18,016 nt of DNA from CAYGKP01 sp964350605 (GCA_964350605.1 CAYGKP010000030.1:1-18016); one strand, 5' to 3'; positions 8,601 to 16,009 are shown, counted from the first letter of the stretch. Numbers and translations: made by a program. The notes: a model not told the origin generated them from the letters alone.

Positions 8601-11600
8601 TTCCTGTTGTGGACCATGCACCGCCCGTAGCCACCAGCACCGAGCCATTGACTGGCAGGCTGTCGATGTCCGCACAGTAGGTCAAGTCCGGCCCCGCGTT
8701 CGCGCGTGGTACCGGAGTAATGGTCAAGATTACTTGGTCGCTATCCGGCTGGCAAGAGCCATTGGCCGTTGTGATGGCTTGGAACGAAACGCCACCCGCC
8801 AGGCTGTCCGCCGACGAAATGGTATAGGTCGGGCTCGCCAGGGTATTGTTGTTAAAGCCGCCCGTACCCGAGCTGGTCCACAGCACCCCGCCCGCATTCG
8901 CGAAGGTGGCCGTCGGCATGTAGGTGCCCGCATCGGCGCAGACTTGTGCGTCAGGGCCGACAGTGATGACTGGAACCGGATCGAAGGACAGGGTCATCGT
9001 ATCGCGTACCGCGTTACAGGTTCCGTTGCCCGTGGTGACGATCTCGAGTCGGATGGTGCCCGCGGCTGTATCGGTTGCCGAAGGCGTATAGATTGGATCT
9101 TCGGTCGCGAAGCTTGGCGAGAACACGCCGCCGCTTGCGCCGACTTTATACCATTCCACGCCCAGCGCCCCAGCAAACGTACCGTTGAGGCTAGCCGTGC
9201 TGCTGGCACAAATCACATCGTCTGGACCGGCACTAACTGTCGGAACTGGGGTCAAGGTGATGAGCGCCGTATCGCGCTGGACTCTACAAATTCCATTGCC
9301 TGTCGAGGTCAAGACCACCTGGACGAAGCCAGCGGTCCGGTCGGCCGCCGTGAAGGTGTAGGTCGGCGTCAGGCTTGTTGTGCCCGGCGAATAGTTGGCT
9401 GGGGTTCCGCCGCTCCATTGACCACCCGTGGCGTTTTGAACCACACCCACCAGATTGATGGTCGGTTGGTCGGCGCAAAGATCTCGGTCCGGTCCGGCAA
9501 AGGCAATCACCGCCGGGGTGATGCTGACCCGCACTGTGTCGCGTGCCGCTGCACAAGGGGCCACCCCTGTCGTAACAGCGATTAGGTTTACCGATCCGGT
9601 GCTGATGTCACCCGCTGACAGGTTGTAGACCGTCGCGGTCGAAAGGCTGTCGACAAAAGTGCCGTTGCCCGAGCTCTGCCAGCGGATGCCGGGTGCAAAA
9701 CTTGTGATCGCGCTCAATTGAACGCCTGCCGTATCGGCACAAACCGTTTGGTCTACACCGGCGTTCAAGGTCGGGCCATCAAGAAGTGTGATGACAACTG
9801 TATCGGACAGTGAAGGACAAGCGCCACCGTTGGTGACGAAAGCCAGGGTAACAGACCCCGCAGTCAAGTCGCCTGCCGAAGGGGCATAGGTCGAATTCTG
9901 GGCAGTGGGCGTACCCAAGGCACCCGTACCCGAAACGATGTTCCACGAACCGGGCGAACCCGAGGCGTTGAGCTGGACCGGGAAGCTGTTCGAGCAAACC
10001 GTTTGATCCGGCCCGGCATTCACCGTTGGAACGGCTTGGAAGCTCAGTAGCATTTGGTCTTGCCGCGCATTACAGGTTCCGTTGCCCGTGGTGGTCAAGG
10101 TCAAGGTGACCGAGCCCGCCGTGCGGTCGGCTGCCGATGGCGTGTAGGTCGCCGTCAGGCTGCTTGGGGTGTTAAAGGTCCCAGTGCCACTTGTGGTCCA
10201 AGTGCCTCCTGTCGCAACCGTGACCACTCCGTTCAACGCCAAGTTGGGTGTTGCGCCGCAAAGCACCACATCAGCCCCGGCATTTACTGTTGGCCCTGGG
10301 GTGAACGTGATGGTCGTCTGGCGGTTTTCGGGGTTACAGGTCCCGTTGCCCGTCGAAGTCAAGGTCAAGGTCAAGGAACCCGCACTGACTTCCGCGGGAA
10401 GTGCCGTGTAGGTGGTCGTTAAGCTGGCACTGCCCGATCCAAACGTGCCGGCACCGCCGGTCCACTGCCCTCCAGTGGCAGGCGCGCTGACCGTTCCCGA
10501 CAATGTTACCGTTGGGTTGTCGCTGCAAATCGATTGGTTCGGACCTGGGTTCACCACCGGCGCGGGGGTGAAGAAAATGGTCATCGTGTCACGCGCCGGG
10601 TTACAGTCCCCGTTGTTGGTGGTGAGCAGGATGAGGTCCACGCTACCCGCCGTCGTATCAGCAACAGAAGGTTGGTAGTTCGGCGCAGCCACGGTGTTGT
10701 TGGGGCTGAAGACGCCTGTGCCCGTCGTGGTCCAGTTGTAGCCCACACCTGGGGTAACTGCACCATCGAGAACCACACCGTTCACCAACGGATTCGTGTT
10801 GGCACAAACTGTCTGGTCAATGCCTGCATCTGATCGAGGTGGCGCGGCAAAGAAAACGGTCAAGGAATCACGAACCGGCGTACAATTGCCGTTACCAGTG
10901 GTCGTAAGGTAGACCTTCACCGAGCCCGCGCTGGTATCAGCAAATGAAGCCGTGAACGAGGTATTCAGGCTGGTCGAGGGAGTAAAGGTGCCATTGCCTG
11001 TTTCGGTGGACCATTGACCACCCGTTGCCGTCAGCACCGATCCACTCAAGGTCACCGTCGGGTTGTTGGCACAAACCGTCTGGTTGGCTCCAGCATCGAC
11101 AGTGGGGGTCGGGGTAACGTTTAGGACGAAATTATCCACGACAGGCGCACACCCTCCGCCGTTGACTGTCAAAGTCAATGTCACCGTTCCGGCCGACAGA
11201 TCATTGGCTCCTAAGGTGTAGGTCGCATTCAATTGAGCGGGGAAATTGAAGCTACCGTCGCCACTTGTGGTCCAATTCGATGAAGTTCCCGGTGCCGAAT
11301 AAGTCCCGTTCAAAGTGATCGAGGGGTTGTTGCGACACACATTGCCGCTCAACCCATTGGCTGCGCTGACCGTTGGCGGTGGCGTCAAGATGATCGCCAT
11401 CGTATCACGACCCACCGGACAACCACCGGTACCTGTGGTGGTCAACACCAGGGTGGCAAAGCCGGCCGTAATCTCCGAGGCACTGGGCGTAAAGTTGACC
11501 GGACTGCCCGAGGTCATGGCTGAGGTTGGCGTAAAACCACCACCGTTTAAGGCCGTCCAGTTACCCCCCGTCGCATTGGCAATCGTTCCGGTAATGGGAA

Positions 11601-14100
11601 TGGGTGCTTGTGTGCGGCAACGCGTCAGGTCTGCACCCGCATTTGCACGTGGGGCCGGGCGGAAGTTGATCTGCATCGTGTCGCGCACGGGGTTACAAGT
11701 CCCGTTGCCCGTCGAAGTCAAGACCAAGCGCACAAAGCCCGCGGTCGTATCCGCGTTGCTGGGGAAATACTGGGCGTTCAACGCGGTTCCTCCGCCACTG
11801 AAGGTTCCGCTGCCCAGCGTGGTCCATTGCCCACCCGTGGCCGGGGCACTGACTGAGCCGTTCAGGTTGACCCCTGGCGTGTTGGCACAAACGTTATTCA
11901 GGTCGTTCCCAGCATTCACGACTGGGGCTGGCGTAAGCGTCAGTCGGGCCGTGTCTCGCTCGGCCAAACAACTTCCGTTACCCGTCGTTTCAAGAATCAC
12001 GTCGGCAAACCCGGCACTAATCTGGGCCGCACTGGGCGTAAATACCGTCGTCGGGTTGGTGACCGAGCCATAGCCGCCCCCACTGATCCATTGAACCCCC
12101 GAGGAGCCCGAGAAGCTGCCCTGCATGGTGTAGGTCGCATTTCGGCAGAAGCTGTTGTCGGGGCCCGCGTTCACGACCGGCGCGTTGTCGATGATGATGA
12201 CCATCGTGTCTCGCGCGATCGGACATATGTTGTTGTTGCGCGTGGTCAGCACCAAAATGGCCAGACCGGACGCACGTTCCCCAGCATCGGGGGTATAGGT
12301 GGTCGTAATCACCGAGTCGTGGGGAAAGAAAGTACCTGTACCCGTAGCCGAGGACCAAACACCTGCACCAGTGGCACCGAACGAGGCACCGGCAATGGTT
12401 GTGGCCGAGTTGTTGGCACACACGAATCGGTCAGGACCCGCATTTGGTGCGGGCGTGGGTGGGAAGGCGATGCGCACGGTGTCGCGACGAGGTGGACACG
12501 CGCCGTTACCAGTTGTTGTCAACACCAAATTGACTGATCCGCTGGATATGTCGGCAGCAGAGGGTTCGTAGCGGCCTGTTGGGGTGTTGGGATTGAAGAT
12601 ACCAGTACCCAAGGTGCTCCAGGTACCGCCACCAGCGTTTTGGACCTGGCCACGCAGATCAACAGCCGTCGCTCCGCCCAAACAGACGGTGGTATCCTGT
12701 CCGGCAGACACCGAGTCGGCATCCACGTCGATTGGTTCGACAACAGAAAGAATCGTCGTATTCGAATCCACACTGGCGAACCACCAGGTGTTCATCGTTC
12801 GGTTGTTACCGTAGTTGCTTGTCCAAGTGTGTTGGCCGGGAGGTGTTGTCGCTCCATTCAACTCGGTAGTCCCTGCAGGCAACTGAGAATCATCCCAAAA
12901 CAAATTAGGGTTTGGGCCTGCGGGTCGAAAGAGCTGGACGATGTAGCCGTTGGTGTGTCTCTCTACATCAAAGAGCGGCAAGTGGGTTAAGCCGTTTCGA
13001 TAAAAAACAGTTGCCTCAAAATTGGTCCCAGACGGGACCAGATTGCCCAAGCCATCCAGGCCATCCCAAGGCAAACAGGTCAGCCCTGCCGCTACAGTTG
13101 TCTGAAGCAGTAAGTCCGAACTTCCATTCTGATACCCCGGTATGCCATTAAAATTCAGGAGCACGTCAACCGAACCGGGCTGATCAACTTCCACGTTGAT
13201 GCATCGATTGACTTGGGTACAACCCGTTAATGTCGCCGAGCTGGTGATCGAGCCCAAGGTTCCGGTTGGAAACTGGGTGGTGTCGGGGTTGTTCAGGAAG
13301 AGGCGGTACTGGGGGAAATTGACGTTCCCGTTCCGAGAGCGGCGGTCGTTGTTCACGTTCCCCGTGTTGGTGCAACCCGTTTGGTTCGATGAAATGACGA
13401 AACCAAACGGCTGAATGCCGTTGAAGTCCAAAGATGTTACAACCCCATCATCGGCATAAATGAACATCGTTGCATTGAAGCGATTATTCCCTCCCATCAT
13501 GTTGATGTCCCACTGCTGGGACCACAGACGGCCTAGGATCTCGTTGTTTCCTGCATCGGTGACCGTGACATCAAGATAAGTAAAGGTCCGCTTCACACGG
13601 TTGGCCGCTACGATCGACGGGTGACGCGCATTGAACTCGATGTAGTAGTCCCCCGCCATCGTCGGCTGGTAGAACAACGCGTTGTAGCCGCCCGCACCGC
13701 CGGTTCGCTGCTGCGGCCCTATGACCGCCGAGTTATAGGTTGTAATGCGACCTGCGCCACCGACTGGGCATAAAATGCCGTTGCCTGCTGCCGAAACCAC
13801 CGGGTTACCCAGGGGGTCCATGATGCGATAGTACACATCATTGTCGGTCTGTAGGAAGCCATAATAAATCCGCTCCGAAGGATCGGAAATGTGGATGTAG
13901 AGCCTGCGATTGGCTGGGCAACCGAACGTCATGAAGTTTCGGTTCGCATCGTTGTTGTCCCAAATCTGAAGGCGGCCTTGATCGCCAGCGGTAGGATTCA
14001 ATTGACGAGTCCCCTCCGCGCGAAGGCCAGTGGTTCCCAGAAATGAAAACAGGGCGATGGTCAACAACCAGGCCTGTCGGCGTGCGTATCGTCCGTTCAT
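2668..14100 (-). CDS. Giant multi-repeat surface protein with T9SS type-B (CHU_C) sorting domain
   Basis: A 3,810-residue protein in one uninterrupted frame, roughly 390 kDa by average residue mass. Order: a signal peptide (about residues 1-28, hydrophobic core WLLTIALFSFLGTTGL); a unique region of about 435 residues (to 461) with aromatic, Asn-rich stretches and several Cys; 32 tandem repeats of about 89 residues (462-3305); one degenerate repeat and about four Ig/PKD-like modules (3306-3705); a C-terminal CHU_C domain (3706-3810). CHU_C domains direct export through T9SS in Bacteroidota. Giant repeat proteins of this architecture, such as the gliding adhesin SprB of Flavobacterium, act as filamentous adhesins. 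The binding partner cannot be read from sequence, and the repeats are not enzyme-like. It lies 65 bp behind the PorE-like lipoprotein gene and near a divergent PorP/SprF gene. The ATG at 14100 fits because the signal peptide starts there. Confidence 0.93.
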   Translation of the reverse strand: MNGRYARRQAWLLTIALFSFLGTTGLRAEGTRQLNPTAGDQGRLQIWDNNDANRNFMTFGCPANRRLYIHISDPSERIYYGFLQTDNDVYYRIMDPLGNPVVSAAGNGILCPVGGAGRITTYNSAVIGPQQRTGGAGGYNALFYQPTMAGDYYIEFNARHPSIVAANRVKRTFTYLDVTVTDAGNNEILGRLWSQQWDINMMGGNNRFNATMFIYADDGVVTSLDFNGIQPFGFVISSNQTGCTNTGNVNNDRRSRNGNVNFPQYRLFLNNPDTTQFPTGTLGSITSSATLTGCTQVNRCINVEVDQPGSVDVLLNFNGIPGYQNGSSDLLLQTTVAAGLTCLPWDGLDGLGNLVPSGTNFEATVFYRNGLTHLPLFDVERHTNGYIVQLFRPAGPNPNLFWDDSQLPAGTTELNGATTPPGQHTWTSNYGNNRTMNTWWFASVDSNTTILSVVEPIDVDADSVSAGQDTTVCLGGATAVDLRGQVQNAGGGTWSTLGTGIFNPNTPTGRYEPSAADISSGSVNLVLTTTGNGACPPRRDTVRIAFPPTPAPNAGPDRFVCANNSATTIAGASFGATGAGVWSSATGTGTFFPHDSVITTTYTPDAGERASGLAILVLTTRNNNICPIARDTMVIIIDNAPVVNAGPDNSFCRNATYTMQGSFSGSSGVQWISGGGYGSVTNPTTVFTPSAAQISAGFADVILETTGNGSCLAERDTARLTLTPAPVVNAGNDLNNVCANTPGVNLNGSVSAPATGGQWTTLGSGTFSGGGTALNAQYFPSNADTTAGFVRLVLTSTGNGTCNPVRDTMQINFRPAPRANAGADLTRCRTQAPIPITGTIANATGGNWTALNGGGFTPTSAMTSGSPVNFTPSASEITAGFATLVLTTTGTGGCPVGRDTMAIILTPPPTVSAANGLSGNVCRNNPSITLNGTYSAPGTSSNWTTSGDGSFNFPAQLNATYTLGANDLSAGTVTLTLTVNGGGCAPVVDNFVLNVTPTPTVDAGANQTVCANNPTVTLSGSVLTATGGQWSTETGNGTFTPSTSLNTSFTASFADTSAGSVKVYLTTTGNGNCTPVRDSLTVFFAAPPRSDAGIDQTVCANTNPLVNGVVLDGAVTPGVGYNWTTTGTGVFSPNNTVAAPNYQPSVADTTAGSVDLILLTTNNGDCNPARDTMTIFFTPAPVVNPGPNQSICSDNPTVTLSGTVSAPATGGQWTGGAGTFGSGSASLTTTYTALPAEVSAGSLTLTLTSTGNGTCNPENRQTTITFTPGPTVNAGADVVLCGATPNLALNGVVTVATGGTWTTSGTGTFNTPSSLTATYTPSAADRTAGSVTLTLTTTGNGTCNARQDQMLLSFQAVPTVNAGPDQTVCSNSFPVQLNASGSPGSWNIVSGTGALGTPTAQNSTYAPSAGDLTAGSVTLAFVTNGGACPSLSDTVVITLLDGPTLNAGVDQTVCADTAGVQLSAITSFAPGIRWQSSGNGTFVDSLSTATVYNLSAGDISTGSVNLIAVTTGVAPCAAARDTVRVSITPAVIAFAGPDRDLCADQPTINLVGVVQNATGGQWSGGTPANYSPGTTSLTPTYTFTAADRTAGFVQVVLTSTGNGICRVQRDTALITLTPVPTVSAGPDDVICASSTASLNGTFAGALGVEWYKVGASGGVFSPSFATEDPIYTPSATDTAAGTIRLEIVTTGNGTCNAVRDTMTLSFDPVPVITVGPDAQVCADAGTYMPTATFANAGGVLWTSSGTGGFNNNTLASPTYTISSADSLAGGVSFQAITTANGSCQPDSDQVILTITPVPRANAGPDLTYCADIDSLPVNGSVLVATGGAWSTTGTGTFTNASNLSTFYSPSSADTLAGVVQLVLTTTGNGLCNPVTDTTVLTFTPVPTLTVSGDQTVCADTAGVSATTVFSVSSTVEWTTSGSGAFFPNNVNPATTYVPSVSDTISGSIYLIATTTDNGTCQAVSDSLLVTITPVPVVDAGFDQTRCADVSGVILNGSVVNATGGTWTTSGSGSFSLLPTDLGATYIPSAADTAVGTVTLTLTSTGNGTCRAYTDQMIITLTDAPTANAGPDQTLCASTATVSMTGSVTTATGGTWSSAGTGFFNTPVTNLANSYTVSSADTAAGSVRYILTTTGNGLCQPARDTMFAFFEPVPVVNAGPDDTTCQDVVSVALTGTVANDAGATWTASTGLGSFSPNATTLSTSYVITGQSGNVTLRLTSDGAGVCPPVADSMQLVIRPRPVVDAGIDDTICADAENYTLVGSISNADGGYWTRAGTGNIADSTMLTTTYTPSAADISNGSVVFTLTTTGNRGCNSYVDTKRLFFRPVPTLNAGPDIQVCKGTDSVQVTANITNAGGYWDSFGSGTWSLSQDNVLNYYRPSVADTTAGSVTLFITLTGTGVCNPVNDQLVLTFIDAPVINAGPDTTICSNTWPITLQGSGAPGRWSVPSGVGTFAPHDSVLNATYTPALSDIGDTVMLVLSSINNGACPPTRDTVIFSLPAGPSVDILTVDTTICADAGGVLFPNVTVTNSAGVLWTSSGSGGYNNNMLTNPTYTPSVTDISDSVVTLTISTTGNVGCSEETDQVTLYINPEPTVNAGTDQTVCADVSSVNLSGSFTLAGGIVWSSPSGGAFSGGGTSPVATYTPTVADTTAGFVDLVLSTTGNGLCQIKRDTVRITFTPAPTINIGPDDTICASQTSYALSANFTVATGVSWSGNGTGTFTPGITNPTPTYNLTNADTTAGEVRIIARTTGNGGCQIYRDTMFLRFERVHIVNAGIDQSICGQQDSVTMAGVITNSTGGTWTTFGTGAFSVPNTDLAARYFLSPADKSAGSVTLQLASAPTAHCPSRTDQMVVNITAAPTVDAGLNLSVCEDFDIVQLTGSISGAGGGLWTTTNGTGNFSSATSLTPTYTPVLADRALDTLYFYLETTGNGLCLPALDSVKVALRTGPTINAGPNDTICADNTSGVQLNGSVTVASGGVWNGGNGTYAPSRFQVAPRYFLSPSDTALGQIDLYITSTGNGDCKPVTDTMRLVIDPAPVVNAGPNQTLCVDVDTVYLSATIANAAGGLWTRSGSGTFTSAVGLTTRYVPSTADRNAGFVNLFLSSTGNGRCNSVTDTVRITFTPRPTVNAGPDRTVCADVTGVPMTGSVTVATGGTWTTLGSGIFTPNPGNLTASYVPSTAERNSAPATVDLVLTTTGNGTCQAYRDTLTLTITPRPIVDAGSATLCADIITGVVLSGSVTNASGGTWMTSGTGVFAPNPNTLTPRYFPSPADFTAGSVTLTLTSTGNGTCNAYADNQTLIITALPTANAGPDRIVCRNSILNLTPATIQPGVTYQWFDGSTNLMSGNLLLSFTASQDTTLVVEATDNKGCSSYDTAQVVALDQPTFAMPDDTCLYDGLVVDAMIQTTPPVVGDFQWYLDGFTLFGQTDSVIVPVQSGDYAINYTIGFCSAQDTIEIFDVPVLVTALDRIVCQDSVTNVFTSLITGAMYSWEMGAPVLEQNSFSVTATNATFTDTIINVQVTDINGCIADDSVRVTTYPTPNPDLVYADRCDEDTLFVNATPANLLPSDTVGGVYTWFQDGATIANTQPTFAIVDSGQYVVRYQVDECYNQDTLDMDFFDLIVPDFLTPVNFCEDTVTISAGTADFYEWISAPVQRFDPPVAPIVGSTNQTVMVNIRGDYDVVLTADYGIIQCPDTHTVVVTSRCVPTLFYPNAITPENGRGQVFQIFGRNAVNIKLTVFNRWGEIIFFDEAANIEDISPESNPSSEWGWDGTYKGEIMQVGVYPFLLEYEGDSEEFKGPYKKEGRITVVR
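2671..2985 (-). other. T9SS type-B C-terminal sorting domain (CHU_C / gliding motility-associated)
   Basis: Encodes residues 3706-3810 of the giant protein. Recognisable elements in order are LFYPNAITPENG, IKLTVFNRWGEIIF, WGWDGTYKGEIMQVGVYPF and the terminal GRITVVR, which match the family order of PNAFTPN, LxIFNRWG, WDGxxxG, GxYxY and GxVxLxR. The usual DGxNDxF after PNAFTPN is replaced by NGRGQVFQI, and an acidic Ser/Pro/Glu-rich insert of about 18 residues precedes WGWDG. Function as a sorting signal follows from the family. Confidence 0.88.
2986..4185 (-). other. Ig/PKD-like modules between the repeats and the sorting domain
   Basis: Encodes residues 3306-3705. It begins with a degenerate 33rd copy of the repeat (TANAGPDRIVC, then YQWFDGS), followed by modules of about 75-110 residues. 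These carry patterns such as YQW, FQWYLDG, YSWEMG and YTWFQDG with spaced Cys and an SGxYxxxY-like end, typical of PKD/Ig-like beta-sandwich domains in Bacteroidota secreted proteins. It is probably a stalk joining the repeat array to the sorting domain. Confidence 0.6.
4186..12717 (-). repeat. Array of 32 tandem protein repeats (about 89 aa, 267 bp each)
   Basis: Encodes residues 462-3305. The approximate consensus opens VNAGPDQTVCADxxxVxLxG, then ATGGxWTTSGTGTFxP, then TYTPSAADTAAGSVTLxLT, then TTGNGTCNPVRDTMxITFTP, and ends P-x-P before the next copy. Every one of the 32 copies keeps one Cys near position 10, one Trp near 33 and one Cys near 70, so one disulfide per repeat is likely. Copies are diverged in both DNA and protein, with no near-identical neighbours, arguing against recent expansion. 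Similar units are widespread in Bacteroidota giant proteins with CHU_C domains. A beta-sandwich fold is inferred from alternating Val/Thr/Leu strands. Confidence 0.92.
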
Positions 14101-14165
14101 GCGCTTATCTCGTCTAAACTATTATCTAAAGTTCTCTATTGATGTCACCTTCCTACGGCAGGTAA
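14101..14165 (-). promoter_or_regulatory. AT-rich spacer between the PorE-like gene and the giant gene
   Basis: A 65-bp spacer visibly richer in A/T than its surroundings. Read on the minus strand it contains TTTAGATAATAGTTTAGACG, where TAGTTTAG partly resembles TAnnTTTG. No hairpin terminator is seen. Readthrough from the upstream gene is therefore likely, with a possible additional promoter for the giant gene. No clear Shine-Dalgarno sequence precedes the ATG. Confidence 0.3.
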
Positions 14166-15824
14166 CTATTTCTCCGCTGGGTCGGGCGGAGCGGTGGTTT
14201 TCGGAAGGATGCCCTTGGGGCAAAGACGAATGTTCTTTTCTACCTCTACGAAATCTTGTAGCCCAGTGTTGTCTACCGTCAGGTTGCAGAGCTCGTAGCC
14301 CTCTGATTCGATGTCGATTTGATAGTCGGCACCCTCCTGAACAACGATGATGTATTTGCCCGTCTCGCTGTTCGAGGTGAAGACACCAAGTAGCTCTTCA
14401 GTTCGTTTGTCGGTCAGGCGAATCGACGCCTCGATCGGTTTACCCGTGATCGAATCGACCATCAAGCCCTTAAGGACCATCAGGTTGGATGCCGGACGAC
14501 CCAATTCGGCGGTGTAAATGTCGATGCCCTGGCTTCCTGGCCGCTCGGCGGCGAAGAAAACCGTGCGTCCGTCGGCCGAAACCGAGAAATGAATGTCGTC
14601 GTGCGCGCTGTTAATGGGAAAGCCAAGGTTCTCGGGCTCGCCCCATTCGCCCGTTTCCTCGTTCAGGTGCGAGACGAAAATGTCAAAGCCTCCCATTGTT
14701 GAATGGCCATTCGAGCTGAAGTACAACGTCTTGCCATCGGGGTGCAGGTACGGCGAATCCTCATCGTAGGGCGTGTTGATCACGTTGCCCACGTTCTGCG
14801 GCTCGGCCCACCCACCGAAGGGAAATTTCTTGGCCACGTAGATGTCGGTACCTCCGAACCCACCCTCGCGATCGCTGGAAAAATAAATCAGGCTCTCGTT
14901 GCTGCTGATCGAAGCACTGGGCTCCCATGCGGGTGAGTTGATGTTCGCACTGATCGGCTCGGCCTTGCTCCATTGGCTTCCTTTCAGTTGACTGATGTAG
15001 ATGTCGCCAGACGCCTTCTCCCAAGGCTGGCCCTGGACATACCGGTAGAGCAAAAGCTTTTGCCCATCGGGGGTTAACGAGATGCTCGCATCATGGCTAG
15101 CAGTATTCACGTTAGGGCCCAAGTTTTTGGGTTCACTCCACGTTTCGGTCGAGTCAATCCACTCGCAGTAGTACACATCCTCATCGTAATCGCCCGTCAC
15201 CCGGTGGGGGGCTTCCCCCTTCGCCTGAGGGCGGTCAGAAGTAAAAATCAACACCCGCGAATCGGCCGTAAGGAGCGCGCCATAATCGGCATACTCACTG
15301 TTGATGCCATCGGGCAGGCGTTTGATGGTCATGTCTTTGACTTCCGCTTTGTAGCGAAGGCCGTTCTCGCACTGGGTGATGAGCCGATCCACTTCCTCGC
15401 GCGTAGCCGCCAGGTTACGCAGTTTGGTGGTATCGAGGGCCATTTGGTACGCCTCGTACTCGGCCTTAGCCGCCGAGAAGTGGTGGTTGAGGTGGTACCC
15501 ACGAGCCGCATAGTAGCGCAGGTCGGGGGAATACAAATTGGCATTCGCAATGCAATTCTCCAGGTAAGGTTGGGAGAGATTCATTTTCAGTTTCACGTAC
15601 GAAACACCGATGGCGTAGTCATTTTCCGGATCGTCTGGGTCAAGCGTATCCAAGGATAAGTAGAGCGGCAGGGCCGAGACATAGTCGCCCGCTAAAAAGT
15701 ATTCACGGGCCAACGTGCGCTTCTGGGCTGCTAGGCGTTGCTTGTTCGCCGTGGGCGTACAGCCACTAACCATACCGAGGAGAAAGGCCAAGAGGGCTAA
15801 AAAGGGGATCGTTGTTCGATTCAT
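14166..15824 (-). CDS. PorE-like lipoprotein with TPR, PD40 propeller and CRD-like domain, lacking OmpA domain
   Basis: A 552-residue predicted lipoprotein. The signal peptide (residues 1-21) ends in MVSGC, giving lipid attachment at Cys22. Residues 33-160 look like TPR helices (REYFLAGDYVSALPLY and similar). Residues 180-440 carry PD40/WD40-like beta-propeller motifs: VLIFTSDRP, TPDGQKLLLY, LIYFSSDREGGFGGTDIYV, HPDGKTLYFSSNG and SADGRTVFFAAERPG. Residues 450-535 (VLKGLMVDSITGKPIEASIR onward) look like a carboxypeptidase-regulatory-like fold. This is the domain order of PorE, a T9SS component that sits beneath the outer membrane, but the C-terminal OmpA-type peptidoglycan-binding domain is absent and the protein ends in a short Pro/Lys tail. 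The ATG at 15824 is chosen because it starts a clean signal peptide; 20 extra upstream codons are open but implausible. It is first in the unit with the giant gene. Confidence 0.88.
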   Translation of the reverse strand: MNRTTIPFLALLAFLLGMVSGCTPTANKQRLAAQKRTLAREYFLAGDYVSALPLYLSLDTLDPDDPENDYAIGVSYVKLKMNLSQPYLENCIANANLYSPDLRYYAARGYHLNHHFSAAKAEYEAYQMALDTTKLRNLAATREEVDRLITQCENGLRYKAEVKDMTIKRLPDGINSEYADYGALLTADSRVLIFTSDRPQAKGEAPHRVTGDYDEDVYYCEWIDSTETWSEPKNLGPNVNTASHDASISLTPDGQKLLLYRYVQGQPWEKASGDIYISQLKGSQWSKAEPISANINSPAWEPSASISSNESLIYFSSDREGGFGGTDIYVAKKFPFGGWAEPQNVGNVINTPYDEDSPYLHPDGKTLYFSSNGHSTMGGFDIFVSHLNEETGEWGEPENLGFPINSAHDDIHFSVSADGRTVFFAAERPGSQGIDIYTAELGRPASNLMVLKGLMVDSITGKPIEASIRLTDKRTEELLGVFTSNSETGKYIIVVQEGADYQIDIESEGYELCNLTVDNTGLQDFVEVEKNIRLCPKGILPKTTAPPDPAEK

Positions 15825-16009
15825 AGGTTCTGGGAAGTGTGGTATACGGGAATTACGGAAGGAATGTTCGACGATCGCAACCAAAATCTCTGAATTCCGT
15901 TGGATTCATCTTGTCGGGCAGATTGCGAATCCTGCAAGCTGGACGGCAATATTGCAGAGGATTCCACAACCTGCACGCCCAAATCTCGTAGACCTACACA
16001 AAAAAGAAC
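15825..16009. promoter_or_regulatory. Divergent intergenic region between PorE-like and PorP/SprF genes
   Basis: 185 bp that must hold promoters in both directions. On the minus strand TTTG, then 26 bases, then TAATTCCC is only a loose match to the Bacteroidota consensus, and no convincing element was found for the plus strand. An A-rich AAAAAAGAAC directly precedes the GTG at 16010, a plausible translation-enhancing sequence. Confidence 0.5.

Noticed and set aside
8521..9585. Plus-strand frame of 354 codons and many similar ones between 3000 and 12600
   Set aside because: All are antisense to the repeat array. They are Arg/Gly/His-rich, periodic with the repeats and without recognisable domains.
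4186..12717. CRISPR array or non-coding tandem repeat
   Set aside because: The period of about 267 bp with no identical short repeats and a fully conserved reading frame shows coding repeats, not a CRISPR or satellite.
12912..13151. Small plus-strand frame opposite the N-terminal head of the giant gene
   Set aside because: Antisense to the continuous 3,810-codon frame, with no start signal or motif.
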